Assembly (NCBI RefSeq): GCF_026262505.1
Contig: NC_067207.1
Span: forward strand, 17,948,082 to 18,012,081
DNA: 64,000 nt
Reading direction: 5' to 3'
DNA from: Trichomonas vaginalis G3
Taxonomy: Eukaryota; Parabasalia; Trichomonadida; Trichomonadidae
Shown here: positions 45,801-59,806 of the stretch, one piece after another
Position numbering within the stretch: position 1 is the stretch's first letter
How the letters are laid out: each line of letters begins with the position of its first letter
Program-made: the position numbers and the translations under genes
The notes under the pieces: model-generated
Told to the model about the DNA's origin: nothing
The model's database searches: none
What the model saw: only the letters and a program-made list of their open reading frames with translations

Positions 45801-47927
45801 ACAGTCAAGGCATTCATCACCGCCGACATCCCAGCACAGCTCCTCGGCCTTCTCGAGAAAGTCGTCATGGAGTCTCCACAGTTCAAGGAGAACGTTTCCC
45901 TCCAGAACTTGCTCATCCTCACAGCTGCTCAGTCAGACACAACACGCGTCATGAACTACGTCCAGCGCCTCAACCACTACACATGGGAAAAGATTGCTGA
46001 GAAGCTCATCGACTTCCAGCTCTACGATGAAACAATCGCTGTCTACAAGAAGTACGAACAGCCAGTCCTCGCCGTCAAGGTCATGCTCGACAACAAGGGC
46101 GATCTCCAAGGCGCTGCTGACTGGGCCGCCCACTGCGACGATCCAAACGTTTGGGGCGAAGTCGCTCGTGCTCAGCTCGCTGCCGGCGAAGTTGTCAACT
46201 CCATCGAGTCCTTCATCAAGTCAAAGGACACAAAGGAGTACTACGCCGTCATCGAGGCCGCTGAGAAGGCTGAAGAGTACAAGGCTCTTGTTCCATACCT
46301 TCAGCTCGCTCGCTCCAACCAGATCGGTGATCCAATCATCGAGACAGAGCTTCTCTTCGCTTACGCCAAGGTTGACATGCTCGGCGAGTTAGAGGAACTC
46401 GTTTCTTCTCCAAACTCCGCCCGCACAAAGGAAATCGCCGACCGCTGCTTCGATCAACAGCTCTTCAAGGCCGCAAAGATCTTGTACACAGCAGTCAAGG
46501 ACTACGCCCGCCTCGCAGAGACACTCATCGAACTCAAGGAACTCCAGGCCGCCATCGACGCTGCACGCAAGGCATCATCCACAAAGTCATGGATGGCTGT
46601 ACTCCGCGCTTGCATCGAAATCGGAGACTTCAAGCTCGCCCAGGTCGCTGGCTTACAGATCGTCATCGAAGCCGATCACCTTCTTGAGGTCATCAAGTTG
46701 TACGAAGACGGTGGCTACTTCACACAGGTCATTGGCTTACTTGAAGCAGCTCTCGGCTTAGAGCGCGCACACGGCGGCATCTTCACAGAGCTTGCCGTTC
46801 TCTACGCCAAGCACCAGCCAGAGAAGTGCATGGACCACCTCAAGCAGTTCAACCAGCGCATCGCCCTTTTCAAGGTCATCAAGATCCTCCAGGCCATGCA
46901 CATGTGGAAGGAACTCACATACGCCTACGACAAGTATTCCGAGTTCGACAACGCCGTCACAACAATCATCGAGCACCCATCTGCTGCATGGACACACAAC
47001 TACTTCAAGGAACTCGTCGCTCAGGTCTCCAACGCAGATATCCTCTACTCAATCTACCTCACAATCTCTCCAATGGATATCCCAGACTTGTTGCAGACAA
47101 TCGGTCCAAAGATTGACTCAACAAGACTTGTCGACATGTTCAAGCGCTCCAACAACCTCCAGCTCATCAAGTCATACCTCGCTTCCATCCAGTCCACAAA
47201 CGTCCAGGCTGTGGCCCTCAACAGAATGTACATCGAGGACGGCGACTACGACTCACTCAGACGCTCAATCGATGCATTCACACTCTTCGAACAGATCACA
47301 TTGGCACGCGAGTTAGAGCACCACGAATGCTTGGAATTCCGCAGAATCTCATCCTACATCTTCAGAAAGAACCAGAGATGGAACGAGTCTATCTCCATCT
47401 CCAAGAAGGACGAGTTCTACAGAGATGCAATCGAGACAGCTGCTCAGTCCAAGGACACAAAGATCGCCGAAGATCTCATCAAGTTCTTCCTCGAGAAGAA
47501 GCTCCTCGAGTGCTTCGCCGCTGCCACATACGTCTGCTACGACCTCCTCTCATCCGATGTCATCCTTGAACTCGCATGGAGACACAACTGCACAGACTTC
47601 GCAATGCCATTCCTCATCCAGTCAATGAGAGACCAGAACGCTGCCATCGCCAAGCTCCAGGCTGATGTCCAGGCTCTCTCTGGCACAGTCGAGGAGACAA
47701 AGACAGTCGCTGCTGCAGCTGCTTCTGCATCTGTCGCTCCACCAGCATTCGACGGCGGATTCCCAGACCAGGGCGCTTCATTCGCTCAGTCAACTGATCC
47801 ATTCGCTGCTTCCGGTGCTCCAGCTTCATTCGCCCCACCACAACAGTTCGGAAACGCTTCATTCGGTGGCCAGCCAGGATTCGCTTCACAGGGTGGATTC
47901 CAACCACAGTTCCAGGGTGGATTCTAA
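42861..47927 (+). CDS. CHC: Clathrin heavy chain, copy 2 (in-frame TAG, two small deletions)
   Basis: Full-length clathrin heavy chain of 1688 codons, in one frame from the ATG to the final TAA except for an in-frame TAG at 43929-43931 (codon 357). The first 356 residues form the propeller and start of the linker; the leg repeats follow. The frame lost in copy 1 near 7078 is intact here. Two in-frame deletions relative to copy 1 remove 9 bp (near 47049) and 6 bp (near 47212). They shorten YRSLNFYL to YSIYL and VNEALN to VALN at positions where copy 1 matches animal clathrin (FYL and VNESLN). Residue 65 is Cys in place of Ser. The Gly/Phe/Gln-rich C-terminal tail is the same. Confidence 0.95.
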
Positions 47928-48522
47928 ATCAATTAATTTCCTAACTAGGATTAAAACAAAAATTATTCAAAAATTTGTTTATGTTTTTTTAATCTGGAAA
48001 ATAATATTCTAAATGTTTTACAAATCATAACTTTGTAGCAAGAAACTTTGTGTAGGATCCTCAGCGTAAATTCCTCTCTATTGTTGTTTAATTCGAAATT
48101 CAGCTCGAAATTTGATGTCAGTATCCAACATTTTACCAATCTTGAGGTAAAAAACAACAATATAAATCACAATAATAGAGCAAAGAATCTCATAATCAAA
48201 TGTTTTTCTTTGATTATCTTACGATAAATTATATTCCTGTTTGATATCCGATGCAGCCTTAAAAATATAAGCTATAAAGGGTTCTCTTCTGTAAAGAACC
48301 ATGATAAGATATCAAAATACCTAATTCATCACTTATGTAAAAATAATATTATGAAAGTCATCAAACTTACAAGAAAAACTGGCTCAAAAACTATCGGAAC
48401 GCCACACTATTGAAGTTCTAGCTGAATCCTATGTCATTTTTGTTGATTACCCTTAAATTTGAAAAGTCGATCTTTTGCAACGCAGTTTGATTTTATCAAC
48501 TTTTCATAAAATTAAAACAAGT

Positions 48523-49274
48523 TTAATCATTATGAGATTTTAATGATTGATAGTTGTTATGGGAAGTGAATTTTCGTTTGATCGAGGCGGGAACCTTTTT
48601 TATGTAATTGCATATTCTCTCCCAAAAACGCGAAAGTGTGATTATATCTGGTGTTTCTTGACCACGGCAATCTTGTACAAATATTTGAATTGTTTCGGAT
48701 TTGTCTGTATTCTTAGATAACAACGATATTAGATCAAAATATCCTATTCTAAGATGTACATTTTTGAAAGAATAAAACAATTTATCACCAGGACGAATTT
48801 GATCAACTTCTCTGAAATATTGATAAACATATTTAACTGGCATTAAGAGATATTCGTTGAAAAAAAATCGTCTCTTTCACGAGCAAAATATTTAATAATT
48901 TGAATGTTTTGAGTACAATTTGTAAATTTGTTTGTTGAAAACATATCTAACAGCGTGCTAAAGTTTTCAACGTTTGAAACTTTGAGATAGAAGTTTACGA
49001 TACCTAGGATTGCATGATTTGGAGCTCTTTGGTATGGAAATGTAACTACAACATTTATTGGACTAGTGAGTTTTTCTGAGATAAAGATGGGAATGTCTTT
49101 GCAAATGTTCGATGTTTCTGGAAGGTCAAAAAGTTTGAGGTATTCATTTAGCTCTGGTTTGATTGCCTCAACAAGGAAATCTTTGATTTCTGAATTACGT
49201 AAGAATCTACTATCTTGATAAACTACGTTATTGTAGATTGCATTGCAATCAGGCGAAATCGACTCACAAAACAT
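48523..49274 (-). CDS. Unknown two-frame gene, unit 2 copy
   Basis: Identical in both frames to the gene at 12181-12932, including the T8 run and the TAATG overlap. Confidence 0.5.
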
Positions 49275-49378
49275 TAAAATTTTTTGAGTTGAAGTCTCAA
49301 TTTCAGGTAAAATTTACGATAAATTGAAAGCCATTTGATTAGGGGTGTGCAGATGTTCAAAAAAGAAAATGGTTGTTT

Positions 49379-50632
49379 TGTTGTAAACAGAAATTCATCA
49401 AAAGTGACACCTCAGAAAAGCTAAAATATTGAATTTTTGGAACTTTTGATAGAGCACGTTTTTAAATATTAATTAAAGTAAATGTATATTTTGTAAAGAT
49501 TCTTTTTAATAAAAAAATAAAATTTTGAAGAAGAACACAAAATCTTCTGAAAAATAATATCACATAAACTCATATTATTTTCTAATATATAACTATTTTA
49601 TATAAAAATCAAATTCAATGATCTTAAAAGCGAAGGATAAACCTCAAAATTTACGAATATAATGAGTGGGAATATAATGCTTATCTATCATAAAACCATA
49701 TGAAATATCAATTTTTGCTTTACGCCTAATTTTTGACGACAATTAGCAAAAAATGTTAAATGTTAACACTCAGTCCATTTGAATATGAAAAATAAAATTG
49801 ACTTTGATTAAATGTTTTTATTTATCATGCAATTCTTCTTGCGACCAAAGATTTGAATAAAAGTTCAAAAATAAGATAGCTTAAAAAATAATATACGGTA
49901 GTGTTTACTAATAGATGAATAGTATATAAATTCTATTAAAATGGATTTGATCCAAAAAAATATAAAATCAAAAATAATTGTTATAATTTAAATGAAGAAG
50001 TAATTTAAAACGATTTTATTTATGATCAAATTTTATATATTTTTTTGGATCAAATCCATTTTAATAGAATTTATATACTATTCATCTATTAGTAAACACT
50101 ACCGTATATTATTTTTTAAGCTATCTTATTTTTTGAACTTTTATTCAAATCTTTGGTCGCAAGAAGAATTGCATGATAAATAAAAACATTTAATCAAAGT
50201 CAATTTTATTTTTCATATTCAAATGGACTGAGTGTTAACATTTAACATTTTTTGCTAATTGTCGTCAAAAATTAGGCGTAAAGCAAAAATTGATATTTCA
50301 TATGGTTTTATGATAGATAAGCATTATATTCCCACTCATTATATTCGTAAATTTTGAGGTTTATCCTTCGCTTTTAAGATCATTGAATTTGATTTTTATA
50401 TAAAATAGTTATATATTAGAAAATAATATGAGTTTATGTGATATTATTTTTCAGAAGATTTCATTCTATATGCCTATGAAAAGTACTCTCAAAACTAACT
50501 TTTTCCTAATTATAATTAAATCTAGAATATTGTATTATGCTTAGTATTATTTCATTTTTCTCATTCAATTTAGAATTTACAAATGTCAAAAAATTGAGAG
50601 CTGTCACTTTTGATGAATTTCTGTTTATTACA
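49379..50632. mobile_element. Fold-back DNA element, unit 2 copy
   Basis: Same element, same flanking GTTT at 49375-49378 and 50633-50636, one base shorter in an A run. It arrived before the units separated. Confidence 0.85.
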
Positions 50633-50770
50633 GTTTGTATGTTGTATCATTTATTTGTTCATATTAGCAAAAAAATTTGAATGAAATATCATCGTAATTC
50701 TTATTGAAATTTGATTAAAGGAAATCTAAATCAAAATATTCAGGGTTGATAAGCTATTATTTCCAATAAT

Positions 50771-51286
50771 ATGCAAGAAGTTATCATGATTCAATACGAT
50801 GAACTTCTTATTCAGCAAAATAAATCAAGCAGCAAAGAAATTTGCAACTTCAACGAAGTTTTTCAGAATATTACGGCTCGAATGATTATGATGATAGAAA
50901 AGAAAATGAATACATATCAGGCGATGGCAATTATTATATTCATCATGCAATATTTTCTTACCATTATCAAAATCGAGCGATCTACCTTAAATCCAACAGC
51001 AAAGTATTACTTGAAACAAACTGTGTATAATGATCTTTTTTATTTTGAATCAGTTAAACCATTTGATTCAGCTATAATTCACTTTACTACATATTATTGC
51101 CCGGGTACAAATTTTTATGATAAAAATAATTCATACAATGATGATGAAGACGAGTTTGACCTCGAAGACATCAAAAATATTGCTATAAATGTTTACAAAA
51201 TGTCATTTTGTGAAGTAATAAACGCATCTTCTTTATTATACCCTTTTCATCTGAATTTATGGCATGATGTGCATCGTGTGATTTAA
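50771..51286 (+). CDS. Unknown 171-codon ORF, unit 2 copy
   Basis: Same protein as at 14430-14945, with the same overlapping alternative frame (50842-51030). Confidence 0.4.
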   Translation: MQEVIMIQYDELLIQQNKSSSKEICNFNEVFQNITARMIMMIEKKMNTYQAMAIIIFIMQYFLTIIKIERSTLNPTAKYYLKQTVYNDLFYFESVKPFDSAIIHFTTYYCPGTNFYDKNNSYNDDEDEFDLEDIKNIAINVYKMSFCEVINASSLLYPFHLNLWHDVHRVI

Positions 51287-52446
51287 GGTACAATTAATTT
51301 AGCGTCTTAATGACAGATTTTTAGTTAAATTTCAATAAAATTTTAATTAAAAACTTGATATATGCTAAAATTTGAACAATGTTTAAAATAATTCAAAAAT
51401 GAAATACATTTGCCATTTTAGAATCTTTTAAAACCTCTGAATAATATTAAAAAAATTAAAATTGACTTCTTTTTAACCTTAAAATTCCAAAAATCTTCAA
51501 ATTCAATAAAATGTCAAAAAAAATTAGACATTTTGTTTTCTAATATCTGCTTTCTTTGTTATCTGTCTTGGAACAAAAACAAACATTTTCTATTTTAACA
51601 CATTTCAACAAGAAGATTCATGCTAAAGCATCTCAGTAAAGACAAAATTTGATTTAATTCTTCGACAATTTTTTAATAACTGTTAATTATCTTAAACAAA
51701 TTTACTTATTTGCTAGTTTAATGCCATTTTACTGATCGTGGACATCAATTATCTTATCTAACACTTTAATTTTTTATTAAAAGTATGATAAATCATTAGT
51801 TAAATCATCGTTCCCCTTTACAATCCATTGGACAATTAAAATGTACTTATTATGTTATAATTTATCAGGCAATTGAATAAACCTTTATTAAAATCCTATT
51901 ATTTCAATTGCATTAAACGAATTATGATGCGCATACAGAATTCTATATCATATCATCTATTTACATTAAGATATTTCTCCATCATTTCATACGAAAATCG
52001 AAAATATTTTTCTATTGTGTTCAATATTAGATTTTTACTTAGTAGAAAAACACTAGTATGGTCATTGAAAATCATATATCGAAAGAGTGAGTTCATATTT
52101 CCAATAATATTGAATAAATTATTTTTAATCTCTAATCGAATAATGCATTGATATTCTGACATTAAAAAGCACAGTTTATGATTTGGATCATTGTGGCCTA
52201 ATAGATTCAATGTTTGAAAATAGCAATTTCATATTTATGCCATTTGACAGATTTGTAACTTGTTTTTCTTCTTATTAACCTATTCTTAGTTTAAACACAA
52301 ACAAAAAATTAAATATGAATCAATCAAGCCTTGATCATCGATCATTCGACATATTTATTTTGAACAAAAGGCATGCATCCAGAATGATGAAGCATAGGGA
52401 ATTAAAATAACTTGTTTTTCAAAGTGGGCTGCTAAATTTTCTTCTT

Positions 52447-52999
52447 AGTAGTATATGTTGAAGGGTTTTGTGACTTTTTTTGTAAACGTAAGAATTCATA
52501 CATTTTTGAGCGATTTTGTATCATTTTTTTTTACATATGAAGTAAAAAATGTATGATTTTTACGGGGGAGGTTTTTTGTGATATGGAAAAATGTTAGTTG
52601 CTCAATTATCTCACTATTGGATGGACTTTTATCGAGCGAAATTTTGGCTGTAAAGACAATTCTGATATTGGTAACATGGTGATAAGAACAAATAGTCAGT
52701 TTGCCTGGTTTATGATGAGATAATTTCGATTTAAAAAAAAACATAAAAATTGATTTTAATGAGCGATTATATTTGAATATGCTCTCCTAATTTGAAGGAA
52801 CTGGTTAAATCATGAATTGATCATGAATAATTTTTTTTCAAAATAACAATTATAATTTCATATTCATTATAAGTTGAAAATATATCATAAAGACTTTATG
52901 AATGATAAATTCGTAAAAAACAAGTTAGTTTGTTTCTGAAAATAATAATAATAAAAACCAATTTAGACCCAATAATTTTTGGCGGGATAATTGAGATGT
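52447..52999 (+). repeat. Left terminal inverted repeat of the giant MULE, unit 2
   Basis: Matches 16106-16658 with a one-base length change in an A run. Confidence 0.85.
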
Positions 53000-53359
53000 T
53001 TAACAAAAACTGAAAGGTGTCATTATTATCTATGACCAACAAGCAACTGACCTAGTCTGGATTACAATATTCGGTTCATCAAACCGCCAATTTGATGAAT
53101 CAAGCCAAATTGTAACTGACCTAGTCTGGATTACAATATTCGGTTCATCAAACCGCCAATTTGATGAATCAAGCCAAATTGTAACAAACCAGTTGTTGAT
53201 TGCATGGTATTATTCATCGAACTGCCAATTTGATGAATTACATTTCTTAGTCATCAAAATAGTGGTCATGTTGTAAACGAAAACGATAAAAACGGCTTGA
53301 CAGTAAAGTGACACTTTACATGGCAAAAAATAGAGCCTTACTTTTGAGATACTTGAGAT

Positions 53360-54601
53360 TGAAACTGAATCTTATGAGGCGGTGATCTTGAATCACTACC
53401 TCATAAGGTTCAGTTTCATATAAAATTTGTTGCAATTTGTTATTCTTTTGCAATTATTTCTTATAAGATTTTACATCTTTTAGCGGGGAATGTTTGTTAT
53501 CATGTATATATTATAAATATCTACACGATAACGAACATTCCTCGCTAAATTGCTGAGAAACTTTGAGGAAATGTCGAACAATTTCCTCAAAGTTTCTCAG
53601 ATTTATATAGATCACTAGAGTCCCCTAGGCACTGATTCTGGTTCAGTACCTAGGAGGCTCTAGTTCTCTAACGAACTGATAAAATGTTTTTAAATTTTTG
53701 GATATTGCTACCTGTGAAGCACTGACTTCAAGTCAGTACCTCACAGGTAGCAATTACATTGAAAGATGGGAGAAAATTTGTCCGAATGTTAAACTATTCG
53801 GACAAAGTTTCTCCATTTGTAGTGGAGATGGAAGGCTTTGAGGTATATTATATTAATATATACCCCAAAGCCTTCCATCTCCACTTGAAAGTTCCAAAAC
53901 TTTGGGTTAATAGTTTGCAATTAACCCAAAGTTTTGGAACTTTCTAGAAGGAATTGCAGGGTAAGAGGTACATATTCATACTATGTACCTCTTACCCTCC
54001 AATTCCTTCTTAAAATGGGAGAAACTTTGTCCGAATGTTAAACTATTCGGACAAAGTTTCTCTCATTTGTAGTGGAGATGGAAGGCTTTGAGGTATATTA
54101 TATTAATATATACCCCAAAGCCTTCCATCTCCACTTGAAAGTTCCAAAACTTTGGGTTAATAGTTTGCAATTAACCCAAAGTTTTGGAACTTTCTAGAAG
54201 GAATTGCAGGGTAAGAGGTACATATTCATACTATGTACCTCTTACCCTCCAATTCCTTCCTTAACATAAACAAATTTGGAGTTAATTGTTTGCAATTAAC
54301 TCCGGGTTTGTTGACCTCCAAATGAAAATGAAAGGGTAAGAGGTATATAGTGACCCTATATGCCTCTTACCCTTTCATTCTCATTAATTATGGGAGAAAC
54401 TTTGGCCGAATGTTAAATTATTCGACCAAAGTTTCTCCCATTTTTTGAAGGGATTGGAGGCTATGAGATACTGATGCAATGTCAGTACCTCATGGCCTCC
54501 AATTCCATCCTGAAACTGATCAAAGTGGACCTTACATGCATTTGAAATTTGCCATGTAAAGTCCACTTTTTGAGAGAGAGGATTTGACTGCGTCAAATTC
54601 T
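53360..54601 (+). repeat. Hairpin cluster, unit 2 copy
   Basis: Same hairpins in the same order with a few one-base differences, for example in the loop of the second hairpin (CATGTATATATT against CATGTAATATATT), in the fifth loop and at the edge of the sixth stem. Stems are otherwise kept. Confidence 0.9.
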
Positions 54602-57090
54602 CTTTTTCGTTTACGAGAGTCATGTTACTATTCGTTAGGTTAAATTACTTTTAATGCCCATTCAAGGAAGTACATGTCAGTTACAGGGTTTATAGTTTTA
54701 CTCGAATTGAGTAAACCTCTTGGAAGCAATTACCACAAGAGCCAAGACTTCTCGTTTACAGACTTTGAAAGCCAGGAAGGAGCCAGGTAACAATAATGGG
54801 CTCTCTTATGATATTTTGGGATATTTATCAACAATTTGAGTTTCTACCTATTGTCTTCAATGAGGATTTTTTAGGCCAGAAGTACAATACCTGTACAGTC
54901 TAACTACTAGGGCAATGTAGTCAAACTGTGCACGTATTGAACTTCTAAGGCTATTATTTATCTGCTATTGACATCATTCTTTTACATTACCGTCCTCTGG
55001 TCCTTAGAGGACCATAGATTCTGAAATTACTTGTGCAGAGCAAAGTTCTTCCGAGATCTCTCTATCCTTCGTAGATCTCGGAAAAACTTTGCCTTAAACT
55101 ACTGCATTAATGTTTCCTAGTATTCAAAGAGCTATGAATTCTATAGTTGATCTTATAAGGTAGAGTTTTTCCTAACTTTCTCATTCGTTGAAAGGTTTTC
55201 AACAAAGCTATACCTTAAAAATCTGTGCTTGTTATATCTGATCATTTGTGTGTTAGGGGAGGTAAATTTATTCCACTAGAGCAAATTTTTTCCGAGGTTT
55301 CTCATCGAATGAGAAACCTCGGAACAACTCTTCAATAGTGTAATGAATTTGTGGTATTTGTCCTGCAAACAGCGAGAGAACTTGTCTGTAATTCGTTTAT
55401 GATGAAGTTATCTGGATGTCTCTCAGATGAGGAAGGAAGTCCAGAAAACTTCACCATAAGTTAATACTTGTGTATTTCTATGACTCTCTTCACGTCAGAG
55501 AATGTAAATTTACTCGAATAGGGCAAAGTTCTGCTCAAGTTTCTCATTTGATGAGAAACCTCGGAAGAACTTTGCCCTAAGGTAATGTATATGTGATTGT
55601 TGGCCCGCAGAGAAACAAGGAATCTGTTTGTATTTCGTTTATGGTGAAGTTCTCGGATGTTCTCTCAAATTATATGGAAAATCAAGATAACTTCACCATA
55701 ATTTGTTGTAGTTGTGATTCTCTGGCTCTTTGCCGGCCAGAAAACTAGAAAATAGTTTATAGTGGGAGTATGCTCGATGAATACCTACTCACTAAAAATA
55801 TACGTTATTTTTTGTTTTCCTATGGGAAAATAGTTTTGATTTTTATACTATCGTATGCTTTGTTATTGCATGAATTGTCTATTTTCTTAATAAAAACTCA
55901 TTTTTCCGTGTGATTCTGAATCAATGCATTCCAAAAAAGCGTTTTCCGCCTTTGAAACGTGAAAACACACATTGCATGAAGAATCAGAGAAGATTTTCTA
56001 ACTCGAAGAATTCCAAAAAAAACCAATTATAGTTTTTTTATCGTGAAAAATTTACTTTTTAACTACGAAATTTTTAAAACGCGATTTTTTTGGAGATTTT
56101 TAGAAAATTCAAATATGATAGGCATGTGTTATTTTATGTGCTCTATGAGTTTATCAGCTTAATTTGGAGTTATTATCAAATTTCAATAAGTCTAAAAAAT
56201 TGAAAGATAGAAAATCTTCTCTGATTCTTCATGCAATGTGTGTTTTCACGTTTCAAAGGCGGAAAACGCTTTTTTGGAATGCATTGATTCAGAATCACAC
56301 GGAAAAATGAGTTTTTATTAAGAAAATAGACAATTCATGCAATAACAAAGCATACGATAGTATAAAAATCAAAACTATTTTCCCATAGGAAAACAAAAAA
56401 TAACGTATATTTTTAGTGAGTAGGTATTCATCGAGCATACTCCCACTATAAACTATTTTCTAGTTTTCTGGCCGGCAAAGAGCCAGAGAATCACAACTAC
56501 AACAAATTATGGTGAAGTTATCTTGATTTTCCATATAATTTGAGAGAACATCCGAGAACTTCACCATAAACGAAATACAAACAGATTCCTTGTTTCTCTG
56601 CGGGCCAACAATCACATATACATTACCTTAGGGCAAAGTTCTTCCGAGGTTTCTCATCAAATGAGAAACTTGAGCAGAACTTTGCCCTATTCGAGTAAAT
56701 TTACATTCTCTGACGTGAAGAGAGTCATAGAAATACACAAGTATTAACTTATGGTGAAGTTTTCTGGACTTCCTTCCTCATCTGAGAGACATCCAGATAA
56801 CTTCATCATAAACGAATTACAGACAAGTTCTCTCGCTGTTTGCAGGACAAATACCACAAATTCATTACACTATTGAAGAGTTGTTCCGAGGTTTCTCATT
56901 CGATGAGAAACCTCGGAAAAAATTTGCTCTAGTGGAATAAATTTACCTCCCCTAACACACAAATGATCAGATATAACAAGCACAGATTTTTAAGGTATAG
57001 CTTTGTTGAAAACCTTTCAAATAAAGAGAAATTTAAGGAGAAATTTGCCCGTTTGATGTATGGTGAGAAGCATATTTGAGAGTTTGGAGA

Positions 57091-57616
57091 GGCAAAGTGC
57101 AATCACCTATCAATATTGCACTTTGCCTGTCAAAAGTTCTTCGCATCTCTTGAGGTGTGAGGAAGTTTCTCGACAGAGGAAACTTTCATATCGAATGTTG
57201 CCTCTGTCGAGATGTATGTGACAGGCAAAGTGCAATCACCTATCAATATTGCACTTTGCCTGTCAAAAGTTCTTCGCATCTCTTGAGGTGTGAGGAAGTT
57301 TCTCGACAGAGGAAACTTTCATATCGAATGTTGCCTCTGTCGAGATGTATGTGACAGGCAAAGTGCAATCACCTATCAATATTGCACTTTGCCTGTCAAA
57401 AGTTCTTCGCATCTCTTGAGGTGTGAGGAAGTTTCTCGACAGAGGAAACTTTCATATCGAATGTTGCCTCTGTCGAGATGTATGTGACAGGCAAAGTGCA
57501 ATCACCTATCAATATTGCACTTTGCCTGTCAAAAGTTCTTCGCATCTCTTGAGGTGTGAGGAAGTTTCTCGACAGAGGAAACTTTCATATCGAATGTTGC
57601 CTCTGTCGAGATGTAT
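57091..57616 (+). repeat. 133-bp tandem array, unit 2 copy
   Basis: Four units as at 20750-21275. Confidence 0.95.
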
Positions 57617-57708
57617 TACAAATAAAAAAGAATTCCATCCCAATTACACTCTATAATACAACACTATCAATATGATCAAATCACCTCAATATTAAAAAAA
57701 TTTTTTCT

Positions 57709-58416
57709 GCTTTATATAACTTATGGCGTGTACCAAACTCTTTTACAGACTCTCCTGAGCTATCCTCACATATAAACATATGATAATAACGCATACATAC
57801 TCACTTCATATTCTGATCTCATGACATATTACCGCAAAAACTATAATTATACAACACACCTCATAAAGTCTCATTTTACACGTATCTACACGTTCAAAAC
57901 CTATTTTTCTTCAAATTGCCAATTCCAAGATAAGGAGATATTTATTATATCTTCCGTTTTCTCTCACAAATATATTTAATTTTCTGAATAATGCGTATAA
58001 TAAAATGAATATCTCAAAAACTAAAATACAAAATTAATATTGGGTTATGACTTGATATAATCTAAACTTTTGAATTCATTCATTTTTTGAAAAATGTGGA
58101 TTTTTCAAAAATGATGTTGTTAAGTAATTTGCGTTTAACTTGTTATGTAATGCATATTTTCACGATCTGACAGCAGAAATCGAATCAGCGGAACCTGAAG
58201 AATCAGATTACGCGGGAAAAATAGGTTTTGAACGTGTAGATACGTGTAAAATGAGACTTTATGAGGTGTGTTGTATAATTATAGTTTTTGCGGTAATATG
58301 TCATGAGATCAGAATATGAAGTGAGTATGTATGCGTTATTATCATATGTTTATATGTGAGGATAGCTCAGGAGAGTCTGTAAAAGAGTTTGGTACACGCC
58401 ATAAGTTATATAAAGC
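57709..58416. mobile_element. Fold-back element with 201-bp arms, unit 2 copy
   Basis: Same as 21368-22075. Confidence 0.8.
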
Positions 58417-58511
58417 ACAAAAAATAAAATTTAAATATTAATTAGGGAAAATTATATTTTAACGATTGAATGCAAAGTTGTTTTCTATAAAGCATAGTAT
58501 ATGACAAATGA

Positions 58512-59026
58512 GCGTGCATAACACACTCTTGTCGGTCAAAGTTCCGCATTCAAGTTATGAATGCGGAACTTTCTATCATTCTGGGAGACATGCACAGGCA
58601 ATGTCTCCCGGAATGATATATGCAGAGCGGTAAGAGTGCATAACACACTCTTGTCGGTCAAAGTTCCGCATTCAAGTTATGAATGCGGAACTTTCTATCA
58701 TTCTGGGAGACATGCACAGGCAATGTCTCCCGGAATGATATATGCAGAGCAGTAAGAGTGCATAACACACTCTTGTCGGTCAAAGTTCCGCATTCAAGTT
58801 ATGAATGCGGAACTTTCTATCATTCTGGGAGACATGCACAGGCAATGTCTCCCGGAATGATATATGCAGAGCGGTAAGAGTGCATAACACACTCTTGTCG
58901 GTCAAAGTTCCGCATTCAAGTTATGAATGCGGAACTTTCTATCATTCTGGGAGACATGCACAGGCAATATCTCCCGGAATGATATATGCAGAGCGGTAAG
59001 AGTGCATAACACACTCTTGTCGGTCA
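58512..59026 (+). repeat. 122-bp tandem array, unit 2 copy
   Basis: Same number of units and the same single-base variants (for example AGCAGTAAG in the second unit) as unit 1. Confidence 0.95.
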
Positions 59027-59806
59027 TAGTTCTCCAATTTTATTCTTTTCACCACACATTTTCTCATTTCATTAGAAATTATCTATCACCCTTTTTCACT
59101 ATTATACAAAACATCAAATACACATCCAATTTCAAACTACTTATTCTAATTTATTCATTCATTTTATTTATGCCTAACAATATACCATTCACTTACATTT
59201 GTACTATAATTCACTCATACAACCAAATATACTTAACAATATTATTCAATATTAATATTTCTTTTATTTTTTTCTATTTCTTTCTATTTCTTCAATTTTA
59301 TTAAAAAAAATTATTCATTATTAATATAGTAATTCATTGGTAAACTTCCTTCTTATCTTCACTTGTGTTATTTGAAATCAAATATTAACCATATCAATAG
59401 CAGACTCAATGTAAAAATTTAGATATATTTTTTTTTTTCATTATTCAAACTTTGATAAATTTTAGTATAATGAATGATTTTGTTTCGTGTATGATACAGA
59501 AATGAAAAGCTTAATTAATATTATTTTGCATTTCTTCAAGAATGTTAGAGTATATCTACATTAAAAAATCAGATTCGAACTGCAATACTGCATCAAATTG
59601 TTGCACATCTGATAAGGATCTCAAAAGAGTAAAGTTAATTTTTTTGAGTTTTTTTAAGTTTTGAGCCTTAGTAAAACACCATCTCGAGCAATATTTTTGG
59701 GACGACGATAGGTCTTATTTGGCCTTACAGTGGACCCTTAAATCATATTAAAAATGTCTTTCGATCTGATAAAAAAATTAGATATACAAATCATTTTATT
59801 AAAATA